Positions 46,300-54,539 of a DNA stretch of 57,691 nucleotides are shown piece after piece (positions within the stretch are counted from its first letter, which is position 1; the number at the start of each line of letters is the position of its first letter). The DNA comes from Proteocatella sphenisci DSM 23131 (GTDB lineage: Bacteria > Bacillota > Clostridia > Peptostreptococcales > Filifactoraceae): assembly GCF_000423525.1 (NCBI RefSeq), contig NZ_AUID01000019.1:1-57691 (forward strand), read 5' to 3'. The notes beneath the pieces are model-generated. The model did not search any database. It was not told the DNA's origin and saw only the letters and a program-made list of their open reading frames with translations. Position numbers and translations under genes: made by a program.

Positions 46300-46346
46300 G
46301 TTAATCTCGAGTGCAATTTGAATCATAAAAAACACTCGAGATTAAC
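46300..46346 (+). terminator. 14-bp hairpin after prdF, weak terminator
   Basis: A perfect inverted repeat GTTAATCTCGAGTG/CACTCGAGATTAAC around a 19-base loop, 15 bases after the prdF stop. No T run follows, so termination would be inefficient or it is an mRNA-end stabiliser. Confidence 0.5.
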
Positions 46347-46455
46347 TAAAAATTAACAAAAAATGAACAATATTAGACCTGTATTAAATGCGTTTAAAAA
46401 ACAATGGAATCATTGATTTTACTGAATAAATTATAAAAAAAAAGACGATATGTAT

Positions 46456-46483
46456 TTGTTTTTTTTACAAAATATGCTATAAT
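46456..46483 (+). promoter_or_regulatory. Promoter of the TSUP gene
   Basis: TTGTTT (46456-46461) and extended -10 TGCTATAAT (46475-46483) with a 16-base spacer. Confidence 0.6.
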
Positions 46484-46539
46484 AAAGATATATTAAATGT
46501 TAAAATTTTAATATAAAAACTACTTAGGAGGAATTATTT

Positions 46540-47403
46540 ATGAACGCATCACTAGTACTACTTAGCGTACTCGCTCTACTTCTTGCAGGATTCTCTTTTA
46601 TATTTGTAAAAGATTATGTTGCACACAAAGATCAACTTGAATCAGAAACAAATTTTGTAACATCAGGAATTATAGGTATGGTAGTAAACTTCTTCGATAC
46701 ACTGGGAATAGGATCATTTGCTCCTACAACAGCGCTTCTTAGAACATTCAAGCAAATAGATGACAGGGTTCTTCCTGGAACACTTAACGTTGCTTGTACA
46801 ATCCCAGTTATAGTAGAAGCATTTGCTTTTATAAGAGCTGTAGAGGTTGAGCCAATAACACTTACATCTATGCTTGTGGCAGCATCTGTAGGATCATACT
46901 TTGGAGCAGGATTTATGTCTAAACTTCCAAAAGCTACAGTGCAAAGAGTAATGGCAGTAGCACTTGGACTTGCAGGTCTTGTAATGCTTGCACAGATGCT
47001 TGGAATCTTCCCAGGTGGAGGAGAAGCTATTGGTCTTACAGGAGTAGCTCTTGTAATAGGAGTTGTTGGTAATATGATACTTGGTGCTCTTATGACAGCA
47101 GGAGTTGGACTTTATGCTCCATGTATGGCACTTGTATACCTTCTTGGAATGAGCCCAGCAGTTGCTTTCCCAATAATGATGGGATCATGTGCATACCTTA
47201 TGCCAATATGCTCAGTGAAATTCATAAAAGAAGGAGCATATAACAGAAAAGCATCAATGGCAATAGCTGTGTTTGGGGTAGTAGGAGTTCTTATAGCTGT
47301 ATTCCTTGTAACATCACTTCCGCTTACAGTTCTTAAATGGCTTGTAGTGTGTGTTATAGCTTATACTTCAATATCAATGTTCAAAGCTTCAAAAACTGCA
47401 TAA
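46540..47403 (+). CDS. TSUP (TauE/SafE) family membrane protein downstream of prd
   Basis: A 287-residue protein with about eight transmembrane helices. The N-terminal half has IGMVVNFFDTLGIGSFAPTT and the second half NMILGALMTAGVGLYAPCMA, the repeated motif pattern of TSUP transporters, which move sulfur or organic anions. It has its own promoter and terminator. Its position next to the proline-reductase operon suggests a role with proline or its product 5-aminovalerate, which is inference. Confidence 0.85.
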   Translation: MNASLVLLSVLALLLAGFSFIFVKDYVAHKDQLESETNFVTSGIIGMVVNFFDTLGIGSFAPTTALLRTFKQIDDRVLPGTLNVACTIPVIVEAFAFIRAVEVEPITLTSMLVAASVGSYFGAGFMSKLPKATVQRVMAVALGLAGLVMLAQMLGIFPGGGEAIGLTGVALVIGVVGNMILGALMTAGVGLYAPCMALVYLLGMSPAVAFPIMMGSCAYLMPICSVKFIKEGAYNRKASMAIAVFGVVGVLIAVFLVTSLPLTVLKWLVVCVIAYTSISMFKASKTA

Positions 47404-47443
47404 TATTTTATATTAAAATAATAGCTGTTAAATGATATAATAT

Positions 47444-47477
47444 AAAAAAGTTGTTGATTAAATCAGCAACTTTTTTT
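47444..47477 (+). terminator. Rho-independent terminator after the TSUP gene
   Basis: AAAAAAGTTGTTGA pairs with TCAGCAACTTTTTTT, one G-U pair, ending in seven T. Confidence 0.85.
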
Positions 47478-47499
47478 ATCCTTTTATTCTGAGAATACC

Positions 47500-47565
47500 C
47501 CTGCTCTAAGTTGCTCTTCTCGCTTTAAGGAGAACAAAGGCGGCGGGAGCGTTCAATCTTATAAT
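47500..47565 (+). promoter_or_regulatory. GC-rich leader/promoter region before ornithine cyclodeaminase
   Basis: An unusually GC-rich 50-base stretch in AT-rich surroundings. TTCTC/GAGAA and CGCTTT/AAAGGCG can pair but exclude each other. TATAAT lies at 47560-47565 without a clear -35. No known riboswitch is recognised. Confidence 0.35.
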
Positions 47566-47588
47566 GTATGTAAATGAGGAGGTAAGAA

Positions 47589-48602
47589 ATGCTAATTTTA
47601 ACAAGAAAAGATATTGATCAATTCTATACGATGGAGGACTGCATAGAGTCGGTAATGGAAGCGTTTGCGCTGAGTTCTTCTAAAAAGGTAAAGGCACCTG
47701 TTAGAACCAAGCTTACAGTAGAGCATGTGCAAGGTAATGCGCTTTTTATGCCGGGGCTGGTAGAGGAGAAAGGTTATTTAGGAGCTAAGATAGTCTCTGT
47801 ATTTCCTCAAAATTCATCAAAAGGAAAACCTGTTGTAAATGCTACTATAGTAATGCTGGATGTTGAAACTGGAGAAGTAAAGGCTCTTATAGATGGGACT
47901 TACGTAACTAAGATGAGGACGGGAGCTGCAACTGGGGCTTCAATTAAATTACTCGCAAGAGAAAATGTTAAGATTGGCGTACTTTTTGGTACTGGAGGTC
48001 AGTCGGAGAAACAACTTGAGGCAATGATAGCTACAAGACATTTTGAAGAAATAAGAGTAGTGGGAAGAAACTTCGAAAAGACACTTGATTTTTGCGAAAA
48101 GATGAGCTTACTTATTCCGGAAATGAAAGTTAAAGAAGACCATAAAAATGTTGAAATAACTGCATATAAAGATGGGAATGATGCAGTTGCAGAAGCTGAT
48201 ATAATAGTACTTGCAACGACATCAACCAAGGGATTGTTTGATGGGAATCTGCTTAAGAATGGAGTCCATATATCTGGAGTAGGTTCTTATACCAAAGAAA
48301 TGTGTGAAATGGATAAGACTACTGTCCTCACTGCGGATAAAGTATACATTGATGACAGAGATTCTATGCTTGAAGAAGCTGGAGAATTTACCCAGCTGAT
48401 TGACCAGGGTATAATAAGCGAGGACTTCTACACAGGCGAAATTGGAGATCTCATACTTGGGAAAGTACCAGGAAGAGAAAACGAAGACGAAATAACTATA
48501 TTTAAAAGTGTTGGAATATCTGCCCAGGATTTAGTATCTGCAGAAAATATTTACAGAAAAGCAATTGAACTGGGAATTGGTCAAGTTATAGACTTTGATT
48601 AA
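47589..48602 (+). CDS. Ornithine cyclodeaminase family protein
   Basis: A 337-residue enzyme of the ornithine cyclodeaminase/mu-crystallin family. Ornithine cyclodeaminase makes L-proline and ammonia from L-ornithine using bound NAD. It has KMRTGAATGASIKLLAREN near residue 108, then GVLFGTGGQ as the dinucleotide site and the conserved Asp in VYIDDRDSM near 255. Family members can also act on alanine or cyclic imines. The neighbouring proline-reductase operon makes ornithine to proline the best reading. GAGGAGG ribosome site. Confidence 0.85.
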   Translation: MLILTRKDIDQFYTMEDCIESVMEAFALSSSKKVKAPVRTKLTVEHVQGNALFMPGLVEEKGYLGAKIVSVFPQNSSKGKPVVNATIVMLDVETGEVKALIDGTYVTKMRTGAATGASIKLLARENVKIGVLFGTGGQSEKQLEAMIATRHFEEIRVVGRNFEKTLDFCEKMSLLIPEMKVKEDHKNVEITAYKDGNDAVAEADIIVLATTSTKGLFDGNLLKNGVHISGVGSYTKEMCEMDKTTVLTADKVYIDDRDSMLEEAGEFTQLIDQGIISEDFYTGEIGDLILGKVPGRENEDEITIFKSVGISAQDLVSAENIYRKAIELGIGQVIDFD

Positions 48603-48651
48603 CATTAAACGCTTTATGTGCTAAAATATAACTAACAAGGAGGTATTTATT

Positions 48652-49299
48652 ATGAATTTTAAAGACGCAGCAAAAAAATGTGAGGATTTAAAGATCCAAA
48701 GAACTATTAAAGCTTTACATAAAAACAATATTGAAGGATATTACGCAAAAGATGCAGAAGAAGCTATAAAAACATTCAGGAGCCTGGTAAAAGAGAATTC
48801 AGTTGTCACAGCTGGAGGATCTATGTCCTGTGTTGAAACAGGAATCATGGATTTGTTAAGAAGCGGAGCATATGACTATAGAGATAGAGAAAGATCTGGA
48901 ATAACGCATGAAGAAGTGCAGCAGGTTCTTAGAGATGCGTTTACTTCTGATTATTTTATTACAAGCACAAATGCCATAACAGAAAATGGAGAACTGTTCA
49001 ATATAGATGGAAACGGGAACCGCGTTGCCGCAATATCTTTTGGACCTAAAGAAGTTATAGTAATAACCGGCTCAAACAAAATAGTCAGAGACTCAGAAGA
49101 AGCAAGAAAACGTGTAAAAGCGATTTCGGCACCTGCAAATGCAATGAGACTTGATTGTGAGACACCGTGCACGATAGATGGAATTTGCAGAAACTGTGCA
49201 TCTGAGAAAAGAATCTGTTGTACAGAGGTACTCACTGGGTTTCAAAGAATAAAGAATAGGATAAAGGTAATCATAATTGATGGGGATTTTGGATTCTAA
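48652..49299 (+). CDS. LUD-domain (LutC/YkgG-like) protein
   Basis: A 215-residue single-domain protein of the LUD (DUF162) family. It has VTAGGSMSCVETGIMDLLRSGAYD near residue 51, then TSTNAITENGELFNIDGNGNRV and a Cys-rich tail (CETPCTIDGICRNC) that could bind metal. LUD proteins with partner iron-sulfur proteins oxidise lactate, but stand-alone clostridial members have unknown roles. It follows ornithine cyclodeaminase by 49 bases and precedes a strong terminator, so the two are probably cotranscribed. Confidence 0.85.
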   Translation: MNFKDAAKKCEDLKIQRTIKALHKNNIEGYYAKDAEEAIKTFRSLVKENSVVTAGGSMSCVETGIMDLLRSGAYDYRDRERSGITHEEVQQVLRDAFTSDYFITSTNAITENGELFNIDGNGNRVAAISFGPKEVIVITGSNKIVRDSEEARKRVKAISAPANAMRLDCETPCTIDGICRNCASEKRICCTEVLTGFQRIKNRIKVIIIDGDFGF

Positions 49300-49328
49300 T
49301 AGTATGGATATATCAAAAATAATGTATT

Positions 49329-49365
49329 AATCAAAAAAAACCACAGCTTGTGGTTTTTTTTGATT
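49329..49365. terminator. Bidirectional terminator between convergent genes
   Basis: Perfect 17-bp arms (49329-49345 and 49349-49365) around GCT, with eight A and eight T at the flanks of a CCACA/TGTGG core. It serves both the LUD gene and the MscS gene. Confidence 0.92.
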
Positions 49366-49375
49366 AAAGAAGTTT

Positions 49376-50488
49376 TTATAAGTTTTCCATATAAACGCTT
49401 GTAGAAGGAAATGCAAAGCTTGAATTATGTCTTTGCAAGATGTCAAGTATTTCATAATTGACTTCTTCTCTTACTCGTTTAAGTTCAAAGAGAGATGTCT
49501 GATTTGTATAAAAGGTGACCATGATACTAATAGAACTTTCGGCAAATTCGTCGAGTTTAACCAAGGCTGTTTCTGTAATTATGTCTTTATGAATTTCAAG
49601 ATACATCTGTATATCATGGATGATGCTCTTTATCTGAGAAGGAGAAGTAGCGTATGTGATACCAAAATTAAATTTGACCCTACGTTTGTTCATCTTAGAC
49701 CAGTTAGTTATAGAGGCGCTTGAAAGAGTGGAATTTGGAACCACGAGCATAGCATCGTCAAAAGTTCTTATGCGAGTACTCCTGAAAGAAATATCTTCTA
49801 CGACGCCTTCTATAGAGTCGGATTGTATCCAGTCTCCTACAGCAAAGGGCTTATCAGATATGATTACAAGTCCTCCAAAAATATTAGAGGCAGTGTCTTG
49901 AGCGGCAAGAGCAAATGTAAGACCGCCGAGTCCCACTCCTGTGATAAGTCCATTTATATTTACTCCAAATTCCCCAAGCACTATCAAGATTGCAATTACA
50001 AAAATTACAACTTTTATGATTTTTGTAAAGAACATCATAAGGGTATCATCGAGCAGAGTAGAACTTGGATTTTTAATCCGACTGAAGGCTTCCATTATAA
50101 TGGGAATTGCTGTGTATATAAAATATATTACGCACAGTATAATAGCAAGTCTGTAAAATTTTCTTACAAAAGCAAGCATCATAGGATAATCAGTTATCAA
50201 AGTTTTTTGAGCCATGAATGATATAAACATCAAGGTTGATACAAATATAAGACGTAATGGCTTTTTCAAAAAAAACATGGAAGATATTTCAACATTTAAC
50301 TTGGTTTTTTTCGTTAATCTATGCATAAAATTAATTATGATGTTTGCAAAATAGCTCTTAAAAATATGAGCGAGTATGAATACTATTATTAATATGAAAA
50401 TATTCGCAAAGTATCTTGCAAAGAAATCATAAATACTGTAAAATAAATTGTTAAAAATGGCAGAAAATGCGTAAATGAGCCTTTCCAT
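49376..50488 (-). CDS. MscS-family mechanosensitive ion channel
   Basis: A 370-residue membrane channel. About five hydrophobic segments in the N-terminal half are followed by the pore-lining helix (GVGLGGLTFALAAQDTASN, near residue 185) and the beta domain with GGLVIISDKPFAVGDWI. It opens under hypo-osmotic stress to release solutes. The start at 50488 has GGGAGG upstream on the reverse strand. It faces away from glmS. Confidence 0.92.
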   Translation of the reverse strand: MERLIYAFSAIFNNLFYSIYDFFARYFANIFILIIVFILAHIFKSYFANIIINFMHRLTKKTKLNVEISSMFFLKKPLRLIFVSTLMFISFMAQKTLITDYPMMLAFVRKFYRLAIILCVIYFIYTAIPIIMEAFSRIKNPSSTLLDDTLMMFFTKIIKVVIFVIAILIVLGEFGVNINGLITGVGLGGLTFALAAQDTASNIFGGLVIISDKPFAVGDWIQSDSIEGVVEDISFRSTRIRTFDDAMLVVPNSTLSSASITNWSKMNKRRVKFNFGITYATSPSQIKSIIHDIQMYLEIHKDIITETALVKLDEFAESSISIMVTFYTNQTSLFELKRVREEVNYEILDILQRHNSSFAFPSTSVYMENL

Positions 50489-50633
50489 AAAACCTCCCTG
50501 GTAAAATAAAATAAATTGCTTGCATAGTATAAATGATATCAGTAGACTAATTTTTTGTCAAACAAGACTCCAAAATTCCAACTATTTGCTCTTTTTCAAA
50601 AACAGCAAATCCATGTACGTAAATAAAAAAATG

Positions 50634-50642
50634 TGTTATAAT
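50634..50642 (+). promoter_or_regulatory. glmS promoter (extended -10)
   Basis: TGTTATAAT at 50634-50642, with only a weak -35. Transcription would start about 26 bases before the ribozyme cleavage site. Confidence 0.55.
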
Positions 50643-50674
50643 GTAATCTACCCAGTATATGTACAGCAAAATAC

Positions 50675-50812
50675 AGCGCCAGAGCCTTTTATAAGGCTGA
50701 CGAGGATAAGAGTTATCGAAAATTCGGCGGATGCTCTTAGGGCTTCACAGTCCAAGAAACACACAAAACTACTGAGCAATCAGGAGGACAAAAAATGTTT
50801 CATGTGATATAG
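50675..50812 (+). ncRNA. glmS ribozyme (glucosamine-6-phosphate-sensing)
   Basis: The leader of glmS contains the conserved pieces of the self-cleaving glmS ribozyme. These are AGCGCCAGAGCC with the cleavage expected between A50675 and G50676, GGCTGACGAGGA, the ATCGAAAATTCGGCGGATGC core, and the 3' pseudoknot part GAGGACAAAAAATG. Glucosamine-6-phosphate triggers cleavage and mRNA decay, so the cell lowers GlmS when product is abundant. It fills most of the 379-base gap upstream of glmS. Confidence 0.93.
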
Positions 50813-50867
50813 CAATGCTATAGTTGCGTCTACTATCTGGGAATATAATTTAAGGAGACACAAAAAA

Positions 50868-52694
50868 ATGTGCGGAATAGTAGGATATGTAGGTAGCAGA
50901 CAAGCCCAAAATGTAATAATAGAGGGGCTTGAAAAACTTGAGTACAGAGGATATGATTCCTCGGGAATAGCAGTGGTTCATGAAAACAGTATAAATACTG
51001 CAAAATTCAAAGGAAGACTTTCGGTGCTAGATAATTTCACAAAAGAAAATCCGATAACAGGTAATGTTGGTATAGGCCACACAAGATGGGCGACTCATGG
51101 AGCACCCTCTGATATAAACTCCCACCCTCACCTTAACAACAAAGAGACCATAGCGGTTGTACACAATGGTATAATCGAAAATTACCTTACCCTCAAAGAA
51201 GAACTTCAGAGCAAGGGTTACCAGTTTGTGTCTGAGACAGACACAGAGGTCATAGCCCATATCGTAGATTACTACTATGAAGGAGACCTTATGGAGGCGG
51301 TATTTAAGGCTATCAAAAAACTTAAGGGTGCATATGCACTTGGAGTAATTGCCAAGGACAGCCCTGGTGAGATGATTGCTGTAAGAAAAGAATCTCCTCT
51401 TATAGTAGGGCTTAGTGAGGATGGAAATTATATAGCTTCAGATGTACCTGCAATACTTAATTATACAAGAGATGTATACTTCCTGGATAATGGAGAAGTT
51501 GTGAGACTAAAACCTTCTGGAGTGGAAATTTTCGATTTTGATAAAAACCCCGTAGACAAAGAGGTTCATACTGTGGAGTGGTCTGTGGAGGCTGCAACAA
51601 AGGGTGGATACGAGCATTTCATGCTCAAAGAAGTTTATGAACAGCCACAAGCTATAAAAGAAACCCTGACAAGAAGAATAGATGAAGACGGTTATATAAA
51701 ACTTGATGATATAAAACTGTCTGCCGAAGATTTAAATAGTATAAATAAAATATATATAGTTGCATGTGGAACGGCGTATCATGCTGGTAAAATTGGTAAA
51801 CTTGCTATTGAAAAACTGGCAAAGATACCTGTTGAGACAGACATAGCTTCAGAATTCAGATACTCTGATCCTTTCGTAGACAAGAATACACTACTGATAC
51901 TTGTCAGCCAGTCTGGTGAGACGGCAGACACACTTGCCGCCCTTAGAGAAGCAAAGAGAAAGGGAGCAAGAGTTCTTTCGATAACAAACGTAGTAGGATC
52001 ATCAATAGCAAGGGAATCAGATGACGTGTTTTATACATGGGCTGGCCCTGAGGTTGCGGTAGCCAGCACAAAAGCTTATACGACGCAGCTGATTGCATTT
52101 TATATGGTTGCACTCAATATGGCAATTAAAAAAGGAACTATAACAAAAGAACTTTATTTCGAAGTTTTGGATGAGATGAAGACGCTTTCTTCAAAGGTGG
52201 AAAGTCTTCTTGAAAATGTTGACGCTGAAAAATCTATTGCAGAAAGAATTAAAGACAAAAGTTCTCTTTTCTATCTAGGTAGAGGAGCTGATTATCAGAC
52301 TGCTCTGGAAGGCTCATTAAAATTAAAAGAAATCTCATATATATTTACAGAAGCATTTGCAGCAGGAGAACTTAAACATGGGACCATAGCTCTTATAGAA
52401 GAGGGTACACCTGTGGTTGCAATTGCTACTCAAAAAGATCTTGTGGGAAAAATGATTTCAAATATAAAAGAAGTCAAAGCCAGAGGGGCCTATGTGTATG
52501 CCATCGCCACTGAAGGTGAGACTGAAATAAAAAAGGTTGCTGATGAGGTTATATATATCCCTGAGACACTGGATATATTAAAACCTGTGCTTTCGGTAAT
52601 ACCAACACAACTGATTGCGTATTATACCTCCCTTGCAAAAGGCATAGATGTAGACAAGCCAAGAAACCTTGCTAAATCTGTAACGGTTGAATAA
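50868..52694 (+). CDS. glmS: Glutamine--fructose-6-phosphate aminotransferase (isomerizing)
   Basis: A 608-residue enzyme making glucosamine-6-phosphate from fructose-6-phosphate and glutamine, the first step to UDP-GlcNAc and peptidoglycan. The N-terminal glutaminase has the nucleophile Cys2 (MCGIVGYVG). Two SIS sugar-isomerase domains follow (SQSGETADTLAAL near residue 348; GRGADYQTALEGSLKLKEISY near 465). The C-terminus ends KSVTVE as usual. It is controlled by the upstream ribozyme. Confidence 0.98.
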   Translation: MCGIVGYVGSRQAQNVIIEGLEKLEYRGYDSSGIAVVHENSINTAKFKGRLSVLDNFTKENPITGNVGIGHTRWATHGAPSDINSHPHLNNKETIAVVHNGIIENYLTLKEELQSKGYQFVSETDTEVIAHIVDYYYEGDLMEAVFKAIKKLKGAYALGVIAKDSPGEMIAVRKESPLIVGLSEDGNYIASDVPAILNYTRDVYFLDNGEVVRLKPSGVEIFDFDKNPVDKEVHTVEWSVEAATKGGYEHFMLKEVYEQPQAIKETLTRRIDEDGYIKLDDIKLSAEDLNSINKIYIVACGTAYHAGKIGKLAIEKLAKIPVETDIASEFRYSDPFVDKNTLLILVSQSGETADTLAALREAKRKGARVLSITNVVGSSIARESDDVFYTWAGPEVAVASTKAYTTQLIAFYMVALNMAIKKGTITKELYFEVLDEMKTLSSKVESLLENVDAEKSIAERIKDKSSLFYLGRGADYQTALEGSLKLKEISYIFTEAFAAGELKHGTIALIEEGTPVVAIATQKDLVGKMISNIKEVKARGAYVYAIATEGETEIKKVADEVIYIPETLDILKPVLSVIPTQLIAYYTSLAKGIDVDKPRNLAKSVTVE

Positions 52695-52705
52695 TATACA
52701 GGATA

Positions 52706-52766
52706 AAAATGAGCCCCGAGGGTCTAGTCAGTACTAATTTCTGGCTAGACCCTCGGGGCTCATTTG
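52706..52766. terminator. Long hairpin terminator after glmS, probably bidirectional
   Basis: A perfect 19-bp stem (52709-52727 with 52745-52763), extended inward by four pairs and outward by A/T pairs, with a 9-base loop. It lies between glmS and the convergent acetyltransferase gene. The outer A/T flanks are short, so the T run is weak. Confidence 0.8.
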
Positions 52767-52782
52767 ATTATATAAAAAATAA

Positions 52783-53211
52783 TTATCCCAAAAACACCAG
52801 TTCAAAGCTTCCTTGGCCATCAGTTTTAAAGCCCTGGTTTTCAAGAGCCCTAAGTGAAGATACATTTGAAGATCTTACAAGAGCGCTGATAAACTCTGAA
52901 GACGGATGGTATTCATTCATATAGTTTTTCACATAGCCAATCATTTCAGTAGCCACGCCATTGTTTTGATAATCTGGACTTACTGCCATAAGATCTATCC
53001 AGTGAGCCTCATAGTGGGGGGTACAGACATGCATTGTGGAAATGAAGCCTGATGGAACATCATTTATGTATTTTATGAAAATTTCATAGGAAGGATTTCT
53101 GCTCATCCTTTTGGCGAGTTCATCAGAGGATAAGGTTATAGATTTAAATGTAGAAGTGTCTATGCTTATGAGATCCCTGGACATTTCAATGCTGTAGTCG
53201 TATTTTTTCAT
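52783..53211 (-). CDS. GNAT-family N-acetyltransferase
   Basis: A 142-residue protein of the GCN5-related acetyltransferase fold. It has STMHVCTPHYEAHWIDLMAV leading into DYQNNGVATEM, the acetyl-CoA loop (Q-x-x-G-x-A type) near residue 86, and a C-terminal ALENQGFK. The substrate is unknown. Start 53211 has AAAGGAG. It is convergent with glmS. Confidence 0.85.
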   Translation of the reverse strand: MKKYDYSIEMSRDLISIDTSTFKSITLSSDELAKRMSRNPSYEIFIKYINDVPSGFISTMHVCTPHYEAHWIDLMAVSPDYQNNGVATEMIGYVKNYMNEYHPSSEFISALVRSSNVSSLRALENQGFKTDGQGSFELVFLG

Positions 53212-53317
53212 GGCTACTCCTTTTTATTAAAAATTGGAAATATAACAAATCCCTGTGCTTATACATAAATTTTACAGCGACTGGACGAAAAATACAATAG
53301 AATATAATGAATTAATC

Positions 53318-53347
53318 TTGTTAAAAATGCTTTATTTGATGTAAAAT
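53318..53347 (+). promoter_or_regulatory. Possible promoter of the racemase gene
   Basis: TTGTTA (53318-53323), an 18-base spacer and TAAAAT (53342-53347). A moderate match. Confidence 0.4.
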
Positions 53348-53401
53348 AGGAGAAGAGCGAAAGAAAGCGAAAATTTAAATATAAATATGGAGGAAAAAGA
53401 T

Positions 53402-54469
53402 ATGAAAGACAGATACCCATGTTTGACAATAGACACACAAAAACTTATACATAACACAAAAGCAGTGATAGAAATCTGCAAAAAGAACAATATAAAGGTA
53501 ATGGCTGTAACAAAGCTGTTTCAGGGGAATACCCGTATGGCTCAGATGATGGTAGATTCTGGAGTAGAGTGTATAGGAGATGCAAGAATACAAAACCTCA
53601 TAAGACTCAAAGACATAAAAGTTGAAAAAGCACTCATCAGACTGCCTATGCTAAGTGAAATAGACCTTTTAGTGGAATATGCAGACATAAGTCTCAATTC
53701 TGAGATAGAGACTATAAGAGCCATTTCAGATTACTGCCTGGAACATGACAAAAAGCATAAAATAGTGCTTATGGTAGATATGGGAGACAGAAGAGAAGGG
53801 GTTAATGAAGAAGATGTATTTTCAACTGCCCAGCAAATAGCAGAGTGCAAGGGAGTAGAACTGGTAGGACTTGGCGTGAATTTTGGATGCTTTGGAGGAG
53901 TCGTGCCTGATAAAGAATCCATGGAATCTTTTATGAATCATGTAGAGACTATTGAAGAAAAACTAAATCTTAAATTTACCCATATTACAGGAGGGAGTTC
54001 ACTTCATCTTCATATGATATGGGAGGGCAGTCTACCTGAGGGAATAACCCATCTTAGGATAGGTCAGTCAATAAACCTTGGAGTAGAAGACAAGTATGGA
54101 GACGTTATAGATGGACTCTATGGCGATGTATACAAGCTTCATGCCCAGGTTATAGAAAAAAAGACCAAACCCTCAGTTCCAAAGGGCCAGATAGGTATTG
54201 ATGCATTTGGGAATGTACCAGTATTTAAAGAAAGAGGCAATCTAAAGAGGCTTATACTTGGGATAGGGAGGCAGGATGTTTTGCTCGATGGCCTTACTCC
54301 TGAAGACAGGGAAATAGAAATTATGGGTGGGAGCAGTGACCACATGATTCTTAATGTTACACCTTGCACCAAAGAATACAGTATTGGAGACATAGTGAGC
54401 TTTGAGATGAATTACAGTTCACTCCTTAGCGTATTTAATTCAGAGTACGTATACAAAAGATTCATCTAA
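53402..54469 (+). CDS. Ornithine/alanine racemase-family PLP enzyme (Orr-like)
   Basis: A 355-residue PLP enzyme with the alanine-racemase N-domain fold. The PLP Lys is in VMAVTKLF near residue 36. Later motifs are LMVDMGDRREG near 124, THITGGSSLHL near 197 and LRIGQSINLG near 222. This arrangement is that of the alanine/ornithine racemase group that includes Orr, which makes D-ornithine for the oxidative ornithine pathway. The upstream ATG at 53387 contains the GGAGG site, so the start is 53402. The substrate is inferred from family and from the ornithine/proline genes nearby. Confidence 0.82.
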   Translation: MKDRYPCLTIDTQKLIHNTKAVIEICKKNNIKVMAVTKLFQGNTRMAQMMVDSGVECIGDARIQNLIRLKDIKVEKALIRLPMLSEIDLLVEYADISLNSEIETIRAISDYCLEHDKKHKIVLMVDMGDRREGVNEEDVFSTAQQIAECKGVELVGLGVNFGCFGGVVPDKESMESFMNHVETIEEKLNLKFTHITGGSSLHLHMIWEGSLPEGITHLRIGQSINLGVEDKYGDVIDGLYGDVYKLHAQVIEKKTKPSVPKGQIGIDAFGNVPVFKERGNLKRLILGIGRQDVLLDGLTPEDREIEIMGGSSDHMILNVTPCTKEYSIGDIVSFEMNYSSLLSVFNSEYVYKRFI

Positions 54470-54539
54470 TAGTGTATAATGATACTTTGCAGATTTAATA
54501 ATTTATTATATTTAAAATAAAGAAAGAAGAGGATAAATA

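Noticed and set aside
50520-50807. A 95-codon open frame upstream of glmS
   Set aside because: It overlaps the glmS promoter and ribozyme, has no ribosome site and no protein-like composition.
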